From assembly GCA_032871835.1 (NCBI GenBank), contig CM065301.1:37456405-37520404 (forward strand): a stretch of DNA of 64,000 nt, given 5' to 3'. The first letter of the stretch is position 1, and every line of letters starts with the position of its first letter. Position numbers and translations under genes: made by a program. Positions 23,301 to 36,141 of the stretch are shown piece by piece. Origin of the DNA: Dipteronia dyeriana (Eukaryota; Streptophyta; Magnoliopsida; Sapindales; Sapindaceae). Under the pieces are notes generated by a model. It was not told the DNA's origin, did no database searches, and worked only from the letters and a program-made list of their open reading frames with translations.

Positions 23301-24681
23301 TTCCCTCTCACAATTCATTTCATGAGAAGAATTTGAAACTTGAGCAGAATTTTCTCTCTAACTTTCTCACCTTCCAAACACTCTATTTTTCTCATTTGAG
23401 CTCCGATTTAAGTGATCCAAAGTTGAGAGTGTTCATCTAAACATCCTCTATCTTTTTTTAGAAGGTTTAAGTGGGTTTTGCTGCAGTGGTTGGTGTCTAA
23501 TCATACAAAAACGGGATTGTCTCAAGTTTAATAAGGTATTGATTTTCTCCTAAAGTTTTCTCTTAAAAATTTGTCAATTGCCTTGGGCTTTCTTCTCCTC
23601 TATATATTAGTGTCATGTGATCTCACATGTTGAGTTAGGTTTTGATTTACCTATGTTTTCACATGATTGGGATTGTATTGTGCTAGCTTTGTTTCTAGGA
23701 CTATTTGATGATCTTTAATTTATTGATTTTATGAAAAACTGTTCCTCACATGTATTAGGCTCTCTTTGGTTGAAATCTCACTATAATACATGTTCATGTG
23801 TTCTTATGAGCTATTCTTTGCTTAGTTGATTTCATGAATAGATAATATGATCTAGAACTCTTACTTTAATCTAAATGACTTTGTCACAAGATTTTAGCAT
23901 GTTTTTTGTATATGAGATTTAAACTTGATGATGCATTAATTGATCATATCTTATGATTCAAGTTTTATATCTATGCATGTATCTAGGTTGTAATTAATGT
24001 TGAACATCTTTTACATGATCTAGATGGATTAAACATGCATGATTGACTAGACTACATTTGTTATGTGCATTCATGCATATGTATAGTATTTTCCGTAGGA
24101 TGTGTTGATCCTAACATTCTATGTTGCGTGCTTGTTTGCTTTTTGCATTCATGATCACTTAGATGCCTTGTGAGAAGGAAGTCTTGACAATTGGTATTAG
24201 GCCTATGTTGTTGAGCATGGAAGTCTTGGCAAGAGGTGGGAGACCTCGGAATGTCAAACAAGGAAGTCTTGCCTAAGGTCGTAAGGATCCGGAATAGAGA
24301 GCAAGGAAGTCTTGACAAGAGGTGTGAGGCCTCAGAATGTTGAGCAAGAGGGTGACATATTCATTGGTAGGATAGAAGGGTAGTTTCTAGGTGAAGTGGT
24401 CACTTGAAGGATTGTACTTTTCTTATCTACTAGTGGATTTTGTTTGCCGGTGGTTGCTAACCCATGGATGTTTCCTCTTCGGAGGTTTACCATGTTATAT
24501 CTTGTGTCAACTTTTCTCTATCTCTGTCTCTCCTATATTTGTATTTGTTATTTGAATACTATGGATAGAAAGTTATATGTAAGTTGACTTCCTTACTATA
24601 ATATCAGTTGTGTATGTGTTATGGTTGCTTGTTTGTATCACACTTTACATGTTTTATATATTGATTAATTGTCTTTAATTG

Positions 24682-24740
<59 letters not shown>

Positions 24741-24864
24741 TTGTGATACAAGTAATCTAGAGGGACAAACTTTTGATTGCTTCGAAGGGAGTCGAAAAAG
24801 GTGTCTAACCTATTCACCCATCCTCTAGGTTAGCCTTGAACATTTAACCATTTTTGTATTTTCA
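20347..24864 (+). repeat. 3' LTR of B copy 1, split by a solo E LTR
   Basis: The two parts are 20347-20735 and 22866-24864. The join is shown by continuity with the other B LTRs (GTGTATATGTTTG...AACATGGATA). The second part contains the hairpin (23197-23222), TATA-like ATTTATATTTC (23287-23297), a four-unit minisatellite (about 24170-24355), TA microsatellite (24682-24741) and the end TTTGTATTTTCA at 24864. Confidence 0.88.
20736..22860 (+). mobile_element. Solo LTR of family E (Athila/Tat-like Ty3)
   Basis: A 2125-bp unit begins TGATCGTGCCAAAATTG and ends AGCTTGATCA, giving TGATC/GATCA inverted ends. It is flanked by TGTAT (20731-20735) and TATAT (22861-22865), a near-perfect 5-bp duplication inside the B LTR. 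Its 3' half is homologous to 35977-37247, where the LTR is followed by an Athila-type primer site. The run of ten Gs near 21173 after AAGTTT is typical of LTRs of this Ty3 branch. ORFs inside (for example 20648-21097 and 21356-21742) look fortuitous. Confidence 0.87.
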
Positions 24865-24896
24865 CTGACACATTTGCTATAAAGCAAGTGAGAGAT

Positions 24897-27152
24897 TGTT
24901 GGGATTATGCTCGATATTAAGAGTGTAATAATGTATTTGACAATCTTTTCATATTAAAAAAAGTGATTTCTAGTTTAACAAATCTTATAACATTTAAAGT
25001 TTAGTTGTTATAATTGTCAAAAGTAAATAATCATAAGGTCAAAAGGCTATGACAAAAGAAGAATTGTTCTTACATCTGGATATGTATGAGGTAGACACAA
25101 TTCTTTAGTTAGTCTTTAATATTATTCACAACTTAAGATAAAGGTTGGGCACCTTTATCTTGTTAAAGTTGTAGATTCTTTTGCTAGCATTTGAGTGGGA
25201 TCAAATGTGTTATGATGAGTCTAAAATCATGAAAGTGTGGTGTCTTTGGGAAATAAAATCTAGTGCATTTGGTGCATTGAATAGGATCACAGTGAAATAC
25301 TTTATCCAGAACGTCAATGGATAAAAGTTTTCACTTGAAGACAATCAGAGAGTCTATCTCAATCCTGAGATAAATGATGAACTTATGGTTTCAAGTGTTA
25401 TTATTTGAGCTATCAGTGAGTACGATTATATAGCACAGTCTATCCTCGATAGTTTGGTGGTATTGATTTGTTAATCAATAAAGGACTTCATTTATAGATA
25501 TGGACATCGTGGCTCCATTTATTAAATTAGGGTAGATTATCATCATATGAATGTTTTAAGGTATTGGATATTAAATCTTAATGTTAAGTTTTCAATAGTG
25601 TCTATTGAAACATGGCTTCTGGACAAGTCAAATTATCCAAGTTTAAAATGGGGTCATATGAGTAAATATGGTAACTTTGAGAGCTACAGGAGGTCTATGA
25701 GCTCTTGGCAATTACTGATATTCTTCACGAGGATAAACTTTCTCCATTAAGATTACCTAGGGTATGAATGAGCAATATTAACTTATTCTATCTATATTTA
25801 AGAGTTCAATTTTAGTTCTTTAGTAGAATGAACTAAAATTAATAGATTGAACCTAAGTGAATCATTTGTTGATTGTGATTAGGTTATATCAATTGGAACT
25901 TAAATTTAGATAGCCCGCCAAGATCCCAAATCCCCACGAACTTACATGGATCACTTGATATATTCTACCGTTCCAATTTATGGGTCCATCTAGAACTGTA
26001 TTAAGGCATGTGGACTTGTTTCTTTCAGTAAGAATGGGTCTAGTTCACATGTGGACTTCTTATTAAGGTCCAATGAATTTAATAAAATAGAAAAAAAAAA
26101 CAATATTGGCCCATATATATTGGCTTGGGCGGTAAGGGACTATTTATTAGTCTTATATATTGTTTTTATTTTATTATTTAATTAAATGGAAATTAATTAA
26201 ATAATTAAAATTCAAAATCTTTTTCCTAGTAGGAGTTGGTCTCCTAGAGTCATATTATTGTTGGTAATGTGATAAGTATCAAATACTATATTTGATAAGT
26301 AGATAAATAATAATAATTTACTTATCTAGTCAAATTAGGAAGTATTTGATTTCTATTAGGAAGTTTTTGATTTAGTCACAATTTAATTATATTCAATAAT
26401 TGGTTATTGAACAAATACACTATTTGAGTTGGATTAGGTGTCTTGGTGTGGAAAATAAATCTTTTTTGAAAATGGATTCTTTGTCACCAAGTAAATCCAC
26501 ATAGCGATAGGATTCTTGCCCACCAAGTAAATCCTCTATAGGAATGGATTTATGTACCTATATACACAACAATTAATTTCGGCCAAGCACATAATTTTTC
26601 TTAAACAAAGATTTCGGCCACCATAGAATTTTGAGAAAGAAAAATTTAGTTTTTGCTCTACACAAAATTCGGTCAACTCATAGAGATAGTGTGAAAATTC
26701 AGCAAAGAAGAAAAGGAAGAAAAACCATTTTGTTTTCGATAGTGCACTAGTAGCCTTTACATCAAAAGGTTTTTGTGTACAACATCGAATCAAGGTTCAC
26801 GTGAGTTTCAATCAAACTGATTGATAATTCACAAGTGACCTAATGTCCTTTGTTTTTTTTGGAGGATTATTGTGACTAACAGAGGAAAAGATTTTGTTTG
26901 TTTCCATCCTCAGGTATACAATTTAAAGAAAGGGAGTCCACACTCCTAGGTGATTCACGTTCGTGATTGGATTAGAAGATCTTACGGATTCAATTTTATG
27001 CTAGTTCAATCATCACGAGAAAAAGGTACGATACTTTTTATATATGTCAATTAATATAGGGTTAAGGTTCTTTCTATTAAATGGAAAAAAAAAAATATAT
27101 CAAATGCTAATTTTACACTTCCGCCGCGTTTTTTAATTGACTTTTCCTTACA
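24897..27152 (+). mobile_element. 3' LTR of the plus-strand A element
   Basis: The 2256-bp LTR begins TGTTGGGATTATGCTCG and ends TTTTCCTTACA. It directly follows the last bases of the A pol region (24870-24896, with the purine-rich AAGCAAGTGAGAGAT just upstream). It is colinear with the minus-strand A LTRs at 32567-35046 and 45645-62524. A TATA-like CCTATATAC lies near 26558. Downstream sequence (27153 on) is gag-type sequence of a D element, so the A element appears to have inserted into D. The left half of that junction is not in view. Confidence 0.88.
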
Positions 27153-27552
27153 ACTTCAACCAAGACCTCCATATCCAAGGATCCCTCAAACTTAACAAAG
27201 GATTCCTTATACTTAATCAAGAAGGCATGCAATCTCGGCTCAGCTCTAAAGGAGAGAGTTGGCTCAACGTCAAAGGATAACTCAATGGAGAATGAATCCC
27301 CAAATGGTGCATAAGGCTATGGTATGAATTCTTATTTCACTCCTACTTGTCATTATTATGGTATTGAAGGTCACATAAGGCCTAATTGTTTATAGTATAT
27401 CAAATTGTGTAGAATTGAAAGCATGATTAAGAAGATTATGCTTAGGAAACGAAAAGCATGAACCTAGTCAACTTAGAGCCAATGAACCCAATGCTCTTAG
27501 GAATGATAATGTTTCACCTAGGTGTACTAGAAAAGATGATTATTTTTGCTAT
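27153..27552 (+). pseudogene. D element gag tail with decayed second zinc knuckle
   Basis: Fragments of gag are readable in shifting frames. The most telling is TCHYYGIEGHIRPNC near 27345-27395, the second CCHC knuckle with its second Cys changed to Tyr. A basic IKKIMLRKRK-like segment follows. The corresponding intact knuckle is at 8411-8755 in the minus-strand copy. Confidence 0.65.
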
Positions 27553-28022
27553 GTGGCTCGAGTAGCATTGAAAGCTAATGCTTCTAACACTTGGAAACTT
27601 GATAGTGGGTGCTCTAGGCTCATGATAGGAAACAAAAGTTTCTTTGAGACTTTTGTGATGAAGGTTGGTGGATTTGTCACCTTTGGTGATGGTTCACAGA
27701 AAAAGGTAATAGGGAAAGGAAATATATCCATTCTCGGTTTGCCCTCCTTGCCCAATGATCTTTATGTAGATGGCTTACAAGTCAATCTCATTAGTAAATC
27801 ACAGTTAAGTGATGTAGTGCTTTCAGTTATATTTGGCAAAGTTGATTGCTCTATTCTAAAGGAAAATGGCCATGTTCTATAAAAAGGCAGTAAATCAAGA
27901 GACAATTGTTATTGTCTTGAATCTAGTGTTATCTTTAGTAACTTGTCAAATTATGAGCAAGTTGAATTGTAGCATCACAAATTTGACCATATTAATTAGA
28001 GAGACTTGAATTCCTTAAGAGG
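27553..28022 (+). pseudogene. D element aspartic protease and pre-integrase region
   Basis: The translation NTWKLDSGCSRLMIGNKSFF holds the Copia protease active site (DSGCS, Asp at about residue 17 of the 27553 frame). Next come FGDGSQKKVIGKGNI and NLISKSQLSD, the usual protease C-terminal and linker motifs. A stop at 27880 is followed by the decayed GAG-pre-integrase zinc region. The enzyme would release the mature gag and pol proteins. Here it is truncated. Confidence 0.85.
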
Positions 28023-28790
28023 TTGAATATTGTGAGAGGACTTCCTGAACTTAGGAAAAGGATTGATGGAGTTCGTGGACCTTGCCAACAAGGGAAGCAA
28101 ATTAAAAGTGTGCACAAAAAGAGAAAATACATATCCGCCAATGAGCCTTTGGAACTCCTCCATATGGACCTTATGGATCCCATCCAAACCAAAAGTTTAG
28201 GTGGAAAAAGGTATATTCTTATGATGGTTGATGACTTCTCTAGGATCACTAAGACCTACTTTCTTAGAAATAAGTCTGAGGCCTTTGAAAAATTCAAAAT
28301 GTTATGTGCCAAAATTTATAATATGAAAAATTCTCACATTATGAGCATTAAGAGAATTAGAACTGATCATGGGAAAGAGTTTGAAAATGGTAGCTTTGAG
28401 AGCTTTTGCAATAGTGTAGGTATTTCTCATGAATTATCGGCCCCCAGTACTCCCCAACAAAATGAATTGTAGAAATGAAGAAAAGGGTCTTACAAAAGAT
28501 CGCTCAGGTAATGTTGCATAGCAACAAGGTGTTTAGGAATCTTTAAGTCAAAACCTATAATACGGCTTGTTACATAGGAAATAGAATATTCCTAAGACCC
28601 GGGACTAAACAAACATCATATGAGTTATGGAAGGGTAGAAAACTCAATGTTAGCTACTTCCACATCTTTGGAAGCAAGTGCTATATTCTTAATGATCGAG
28701 ATCAACTTGGCAAGTTTTATACCAAGAGTGATGAGGGCCATTTCCTTAGATATGCATTAAATAGCAAGGTCTATAGAGATTTCAATTTAA
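28023..28790 (+). pseudogene. D element integrase core
   Basis: PCQQGKQIKS is the end of the zinc-binding part. The rve core follows with the first Asp in LLHMDLMDP, then YILMMVDDFSR, and the second Asp in IRTDHGKEFEN. The catalytic Glu region (TPQQNEL) runs into a stop at 28470 and a frameshift. Downstream, SYELWKGRKLNVSYFHIFGSKC in another frame is the C-terminal part. Confidence 0.87.
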
Positions 28791-30060
28791 AAATTCAAAG
28801 TGTCATGGAATCATCAAATGTTGTCATTGATGAGTAGGCCTAAAAATGATAACTATAATGAGAATGTTTATGAGAATGATGACCTTCGTTTGAAGGAATG
28901 TGGTGAGCCTTCAAGTGATGTGAAGTCAGATCAAAGTGAAGAGGATGATCAACCTTTTGATAGAGACCAACTTTTGGGCTCTAATAAACCTGCTCCATGG
29001 GTTAGGAAACTCCATGACAAAAATGATATTATTGGAGATGTCAATGAGGGTGTAAGGACTATGCATCTAGTAGCTAATCAAATTAGTTGTACTTGTTACA
29101 CCTCTCAAATAGAACCCAAGAAGGTTTATGAAGCCATGAATGATGAATTTAGGGCTCTTACCATGTAAAAAGAGCTAAACAAATTTGAAAAAATGAGGTT
29201 TGGACTCTAGTTCCTAAACATAAAAACACTAATGTCATAGGCACCAAATGGATGTTTAGGAATAAAATGGATAAAGATGGAAACATTTTGCGCAACAAAT
29301 CCTGGCTTATGGCATAAGGATACTCTCTAATTGAGGGTATTGATTTTTAGGAGACTTTGCTCATGTTACCCACCTTGAGTCCATAAGGATTCTCTTGTCC
29401 ATATCTTGCGTGCACAAGTTCAAATTGAATCAAATGGACGTTAAGGGTGCCTTCCTCAATGGCTTATTGCATGACGAAGTGTTTGTTGAGCAACCCAAGG
29501 GGTTTTTGGATCCACACATCCCCAATCATGTCTATCGCCTCAAAACGACTCTTTATGGGTTGAAACAAGCACCTAGGGCTTGATATGAGTGTCTCACTCT
29601 CTATCTTGTTGACAATGGCTACTCAATAGGTAGTGTTAACAAGACTTTATTCATCAAGGGCAACAAAGATGAGTTGTTCATAACTTAAATCTATGGCGAT
29701 GACATTGTATTTGGTTCCACCAACATGTAAAAAGTGAAACAAGTTGTTGATGTGATGTCTCAAAAATTTGAGATGAGCATGGTTGGTGAACTAAATTATT
29801 CCTAGGTTTGCAAATTAAGCAAATACATGATGGTATTTTCATATCCCAAGCTAAGTATGTAAAGAACCTAGTGAAGAAGTTTGGCTTTGATAATGCCAAA
29901 CATTGTGACACACACTTAAGTACCACTTTGAAGCTAAGCAAAGATGCTAGTTGTAAGAGTGTTGATCAAAGCTTATATCGGGACATGGTAGGTAGCTCAC
30001 TTTACTTGACCACAAGTAGACCCGATATTTCATTTAGTATGGGTGTTTATGCTAGGTAGC
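28791..30060 (+). pseudogene. D element reverse transcriptase
   Basis: The first open stretch (28800-29168) is the acidic linker ending in KVYEAMNDEFRALTM. RT motifs then appear in broken frames: GTKWMFRNKMDKDG, NQMDVKGAFLNGLLHDEVFV, LYGLKQAPRA, the active-site box as IYGDDIVFGS (first YxDD position read as G), and VGSSLYLTTSRPDISF. The order and wording match the Sirevirus RT. At least six stops occur. Confidence 0.88.
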
Positions 30061-30593
30061 AAGCTAATTCCTAATAATCTCACCTTATTACGATGAAGAG
30101 GATCATTCGGTTTGTTAATGGTACCTCAAATCATGGGATTTGGTACTCCTTTGACACTAATCCAAGTCTTATTGGATTTAGCGATGTTGATTGAGCAAAA
30201 AATTATGATGATAGGAAAAGTACAACGGACAGTTGCTTCTTCCAAGGAAACAATTTAGTGTTTTGGTTTTGCAAAAAGCAAAACTTAATTTCTCTATCCA
30301 CGGCCGAGGCAGAATACATTACCGCCAGTAATGCTTACACTCAATTATTGTGGGTGAAACAAATGCTAGCCAACTATGGCTTAGGTACTCTAACTTTGTT
30401 TTGTGACAATAAGAGTTCCATTAACATTTTAAGAAATCCCGTACAATATTCTAGGACCAATCACATTGACATTAGACATCATTTTATTAGAGAGCTAGTT
30501 GAGAACAAAACTATTGCATTAGAACATGTGGAAACTGATGACCAACTAGCGGACTTCACTTACAAAGCCCTTAGACACTCTTATATTTGGTAA
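30061..30593 (+). pseudogene. D element RNase H
   Basis: The C-terminal 111 codons (30258-30593) are open: STAEAEYITASNAYTQLLW, LFCDNKSSINI and TNHIDIRHHFIRELV, the Copia RNase H active-site blocks and tail. The upstream part (SDVD, then a stop where relatives have Trp) is broken. RNase H removes the RNA strand during reverse transcription. Confidence 0.88.
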
Positions 30594-31889
30594 CCTTAGT
30601 AAGTCTATTGGGATTTGTCATTTGGCTTCAAATGGTTCGTCTTGACCTCTTATGGAGAGCTCAAGCAAAGAGAGCAAATTGACATAAAATTTCATTGTGC
30701 TACATTGATAATCTTTATGTTTCTTTATTAATTGCTTAAGATGATTGGTTGTACATATGCTTATATGTTATTTTCTTAATAAGTGTGCAACATTGTTTTA
30801 CTTGCAATCCATGTCTTATTTGCGTTCAAACATGCATTTTAGGATTAGGAAATTCACTTTGAAAGTACATTTTGAATGACCTATGATTGATCTCCATGAC
30901 ACAATGATTTTATCAATGACATGCTTTGAGTTGACTTGCATGAAGAAAATCTAGAATGCTTAATTTTGAAAGCCAAAAATGTGTGTAAAAAGCAATGTTC
31001 AGACTTCAATCAAATAAGATCTTGGATCCGTTCAAAGGATTTTACAGTCCAAAGTCTATTTCTCTTTGTTAGTTGAGCAAGGCTGCTATCTTACGGGTAT
31101 CTCACCCGGAAAAATCGAAAAGGGTGCAATAGTTTCTCATGTCATGTTTTGCTTATAAAGTTTGTTATAGTTGCTCTTTAAATTGAATCTCTTGACAATC
31201 TATATCTTGCTTAATTCCATACCAAAGCGTGAAATTGGTTTGAATTCTTTTGGAAACCCTTGTTGTTTGCTTTGCCAAATACCATGTTTTTGATCTTAAA
31301 TACAACATGTCTTGCATGCAAAGCATCTTCTCACACAATTTTCATAAAATAAAACTCCTTGAATCTATCTTACTTAATTGAGTTGCATAAATTTTCTTAT
31401 ATGATTATGCATATGTTTTGTGCTATAAGTTCTCCTTACCAATGCTTACCTATTAAGGGAGACTCCCTTTACCTATCTCATGACAAGAAGGGGGAGAAAT
31501 GTCGTAAGGTTTTTTGGGTCTTTAGTATCATATTTAGGGGGAGTTACGTTTATTCTTTAGTGGAGTTGAAGTAACCTTTTAAGGTAAGCATGTTGCATTG
31601 CATTACATTGTATGATTACATTATTTGACTATATTGGTTTGATTTGCTAAGGCTATTATAAATGTTTTTATTGTAAGCACCTTACACACACTTGTTCTTG
31701 GAAGGTATTTTCTTGTTGATTGTGTGTAGGTTGGAATTTTATACAAGTTTTGGATTGACTTGAAGTTGTTCTAGACTTAGATTATAGGCCTTATTGTATT
31801 GTAGAAAATATTGTTGACCAACCTTCTTTTGTTTTTGTGAGGTTGCTTTGTGAGTGGTGGTTTGTCAAGAAATACCTAAAGGGGGAGAT
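30594..31889 (+). other. D element 3' untranslated region with multiplied polypurine tracts
   Basis: No protein homology. Purine tracts lie at 31485-31499 (AAGAAGGGGGAGAAA), 31535-31543 (TTAGGGGGAG) and 31878-31889 (AAAGGGGGAGAT); the last adjoins the LTR and is the primer tract. The region matches the minus-strand copy (7189-8410) and in part the B element spacers. Confidence 0.75.
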
Positions 31890-34800
31890 TGTAAATGCCT
31901 CACTTTATGATTTATTTCATTGACAAAATAATAATTGGTTTCCAATTTGTAAAAGGTAGCTTAGTTTCGAAGAATACCCATCATTAATCCCATTAGACAT
32001 TAAGTTATTAAAGGAAGGTAGTTTACCTTAATCTACTCTTAATTGAAGAGATTTAGTTACACACACTTATTTAATTGCATTACTACTTATTATGTATTGA
32101 ATTCCATTTAATTTTGTGCTCTTTATATGTCCTTGTCTTGGTGCATTTATGTCATTGATCACATTCCACACTTGCACAACATTCGTATAGGCTAGTGTGT
32201 TTTAAATGCCTGAAAAAGAAATTTTTCTCTTAACCACAATATAGGTAGCTATCCATGCACCTGTTTAAACAGCGGTCCCAACAGCAAGCAGTTCCAGAGT
32301 TTTCATGTAAAGGGTATTGTGCCTGGTGCACATGCTTGCATAATGTCTCCTACTACAGTCTTCTCCAGAAAGTTTCTCGTTGTCAGTACCACGACATGTG
32401 CCTATACTTGTCTAGCAGTCCTTACCACGGTGTTGTCTAATGAGTGCACACTTGTGTTTACTGCGGTTTAGATAACTTGCCCAAGCAGTGGTATACATAA
32501 CAGTAATGATAGGTTTTTGTTGGCTAAGCTCAAAACGACGTCATTTGACCTAGGGCTTTATATATATAAAGGGTAAAAATGGTTTAGAAACGCAACTGAA
32601 GCGTGAGAAAAATGAGATTAGGGTTTGCGTATAAATAAATAAAAAATCCCTTTTATGCAACGAGAACCTTAACCCTAGATTAATTGATGTATATAAAAGT
32701 ATCATACCTTTTTCGCGTGACGATTGAACAAGCTCTAAATTGATTCCTCAAGATCTTCCAATCCAATCACGAACGTGAATCACCCTGGAGTGTGGGCTCC
32801 CTTTCTTTAAATTGTATTCCTAAGGATGGAGACAAAGCAAATATCTTTTCTTTGTTAGTTACAAATATCCTTCAAGAGAAAAATCCAAGAACGTCCGGTC
32901 ACTTGTGAATTATCAATCAATTTGATTGAAACTCGCGTGAACCTTGATTCAATGTTGTACACAAAACCCTTTTGATGTAAAGGATACTAGTGTACTATCG
33001 AAAACAACAACATTCCCCTTTTTTTCTCTACTTGGTCGAATTCACACACTATTGATTAGAGATGATTGAATTTTGTCTAAAATAAAATCAGTTTTTTCTC
33101 CCTCAAAATTCCTATGATGGCCGAAACTTTCTCTTTCTAAAATAAAGCTTGGCCGAAATCACCTCTAATTGCCTTAGGGCTGGCCGAATTCATCATGCTC
33201 ATATATATAGGATCATAAATCCTTTCCTAAGAATGATTCACTTGGTTGGCAAGAATCCTTTCCTTACGTGGATTTATTTGGTAGTTAGAATCCTTATTTA
33301 AAAAGAAATCTATCCTATCCTATATAATACATGCGATGAACGAAATTCCCTTCTTTGATGTAGTTTAGGAGAGTTTAATCTTACCTAAGAAAGATTACTT
33401 GATGGACAAGAATCCTATCTTTAGGTAGATTAACTTGGTGGTTATGAATCCATTTCAAATAAGAATTCTACCACTAAGTAGTTTTACTTGGTGACCAAGA
33501 ATCCTTTTCCAAAAAGAATTCTTTCCTACACTAAAACTCCTAATCCTACTCAATAGTGTGTTTGTAACCATATTAAAGACTTCCTAATTTGATTAGATAA
33601 ATAACTCCTTTTATTTATCTACTTATCAAATATAGTCTTTAACATTAACTATACTACCAACAATAGTATAGTTTTAGGAGACCATCTCCTAATAGGAAAA
33701 GATTTTGACTTTTAATTAAATAATTAATTAATCAACAAATTAATTAATTTCCATTTAATTAAATAATAATAAAATAAAAATAATATATTAAAGCTATTAT
33801 CCATAGCCATTGCCGCCCATACCTAGTATAAAGGCCATATATTATTTTTCTCATTTTATTAAATCCATTGGACCTTAATAAAAAGTCCACATATGAACTA
33901 GATCGATTCTTAAAAAAAGAAACAAGTTCACATGCCTTATTACAATTCTAGATGGACTCCTAAATTGGTCCAGTAGAATATATCAAGTGATCCATGCAAG
34001 TTCGTGTGGATTGGGGATCTTGGCGGGCTATCTAAATTTAAGCTCCAATAGACACAACCCAATCACAATCAACAAATGATTCACTTAGGTCCGATCTATT
34101 TAATTTTAGTTTATTCCACTAAAGAACTAAAATTGAACTCTTAAATAAAGATAGAATAAGTTGATGTTACTCATTCGTACCCTAGACAACCTTATTAGAG
34201 AAAGTGTATCCTCGTGAAGAATACCAGTAATCGCCAAGAGCTCATAGACTGCCTATAGCTCTCCAAGTTACCATATTTACTCATATGACCACATTTTGAA
34301 CTTGGATATTTTGACTTTTCCAGAAGCCATGTTTCAATAGACACTATTGAAAACTTAACATTAAGATTTAATATCCAATACCTCAAAACATCCATATGAT
34401 GGTATTATACTCTCATTCAATAATTGGAGCCACGATGTCCATATCTATAAATGAAGTCCTCTATCGATTAACAAATGAATACCACTAAACTATCGAGGAT
34501 AGACTATGCTATATAATCGTACTCATTGATAGCTCAAATGATAACACTTGCAGCCATATGTCCATCATTTATCTCAGGATTAAGATAGACTCTCCGATTG
34601 TCTTCGAATGAAAACTTTTATCCATTGACGGTTCTAGATAAAGTATTTCATTGTGATCCTATTCAATGCACCCAGTGCACTAGATTCTTTTGCCCAAAGA
34701 CACCACACTTTGATGATTTTAGACTCATCATAACACATTTGATCCCACTCAAATGCTAGCAAAAGAATCTACAACTTTGACAAGATAAAGGCACACAACC

Positions 34801-35976
34801 TTTTATCATAAGTTGTGAACATTATTCAAGACTAACTAAAGAATTGTGTCTACCTCATACATATCAAGATGTATGAACAATTCTTCTTTTCTCATAGTCT
34901 TTTGACCTTATGATTATTTACTTTTGACAATTATAATAATTAAACTATAAATGCTATAAGATTTGTTAAACTAGAAATCACTTTATTCATATGAAACGAT
35001 TGTTAATTACAATATTACACTCTTGCTATCGAGCATAATCCTAACAATCTATAGATCATTTCCTCTTATTGGCTGCTTTAGAGCTTCAGATTTCATTTTT
35101 ACTCCATATAGCTCAAGAGTGTCTTGTAAGAAAAGCCATCAAGATTCAATCTTTCTTGACCAAAACCCAAACACCCATCATCATTCATGAATCAAAAATC
35201 ATCTAGCTTCATCTAGGATGTGCTCTTGCATGGGTCCTCATCAACACACATGCCTTGGTAAGTAGAACACCATTTTCATTCATTCTATTGTTCTTGCTTA
35301 ACAAGAAATCTCTTTATTACTTGTTTGCATCATGATTAGTTTATTACTTGCAAGTTGAAATTTTTATGTTTATTGGTGGGTTTTGTATTGTAATAGCTAT
35401 TGCATCTAAGTTTGCATTTATTTCAAATAGCTAAGTTGTATGTATGTCATATAGCAACATAATATCTAGGATTGTTTGAATCATTCATCCGTGATTAGAT
35501 AAGCATTAAATGTATTGACCTAGCATTTGTGCATTTAGAACATTCTTAATATTCACATTAGGTTGCATATCTCTTCTCTTCATTGTTAAGTCTTGTATGT
35601 ACCATGGGCAGTATATAAGTAAGAGGCTAAAATCACTATTAAAGACCTAAGGGTAGCAAAAGCAGATCAATAACCGATTAGGTGTGATGTGGTCAACCTA
35701 GGTTGTAATCGTTTTTGCAAATAGTGGATTTGAGGGTTGAACTGGCAATTAGGCCCATGAGTTTTTTTACCCTATTGAGGTTTTCTCACGTAAAAGAATT
35801 CATTGTGTCATTGTTTTTAAATTTCGCACTTCATATGATAACGATTGTTATTGTTTGGGTTAGAAATTAGGGGTTTGTGTGATTAAACTCGATCAACCAA
35901 AAGATGACAATTAATTTGGTTAAAACCTATTCACCCTCCTCTAGGTTATTTAAACACACGCTTTTATTTATTTTCA
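31890..35976 (+). repeat. 3' LTR of the plus-strand D element, split by a solo A LTR
   Basis: It starts TGTAAATGCCTCAC at 31890 and ends TTATTTTCA at 35976, with the D signature CACCCTCCTCTAGGTTA near 35931. The TATA-like CTTTATATATATA sits at about 32555-32567, right where the A LTR inserted. Remnants of the ACCGCGGT palindromes (CAGCGGT, CCACGGTG, TGCGGTTT) lie at about 32268-32470. Confidence 0.83.
32567..35046 (-). mobile_element. Solo LTR of family A in the D LTR
   Basis: On the minus strand it begins TGTTAGGATTATGCTCGATAG at 35046 and ends near 32567 (TACCCTTTA, degenerate version of CCCTACA). It is colinear with the A LTR at 24897-27152 but somewhat longer, because it carries extra copies of a TTACTTGGTGGYNAAGAATCC-type segment (about 33240-33510). 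Flanking 5-mers ATATA (32562-32566) and ATCTA (35047-35051) fit a one-mismatch duplication. Neither side has element interior, hence solo. Confidence 0.82.
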
Positions 35977-36105
35977 ACAGTAACCCGTGAGCCAGAGAAA
36001 GAGCCAAAAGAAGACCTTCAGTGCGCTGGTAGGTGCACGGGTCCCTACCATTCACACTTTGCACCCAAATTCGTCCATGTTAGCATTTTCAGACCTATTT
36101 ATGGA

Positions 36106-36141
<36 letters not shown>

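Larger units (their letters stand above)
12561..24864 (+). mobile_element. Family B copy 1: non-autonomous Sirevirus-like element, gag plus ORF2
   Basis: The 5' LTR is at 12561-15056 and the 3' LTR at 20347-24864, the latter interrupted by a solo E LTR. Flanking 5-mers ATGAT (12556-12560) and CTGAC (24865-24869) fit a decayed target duplication. The interior holds a broken gag, a conserved noncoding stretch, a 350-codon ORF2 and four polypurine tracts. No protease, integrase, RT or RNase H is present. The element sits at the end of the RNase H gene of a plus-strand A element. A deletion removed the 5' LTR end and the primer site. Confidence 0.9.
27153..35976 (+). mobile_element. Family D (Sirevirus-like) element, 5' truncated, pol remnants
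   Basis: Plus-strand D element with gag tail, protease, integrase, RT, RNase H, polypurine tracts and 3' LTR (31890-35976, containing a solo A LTR). The 5' LTR and most of gag are missing because the A element lies at its left edge. All coding parts have many stops, often at Trp, Gln or Arg codons. It is the autonomous-type relative of the minus-strand gag-only copy at 5335-12315. Confidence 0.88.

Noticed and set aside
27549..28249. Minus-strand ORFs overlapping the D protease and integrase
   Set aside because: Shadow frames; the plus strand carries DSGCS and the integrase motifs in the right order.
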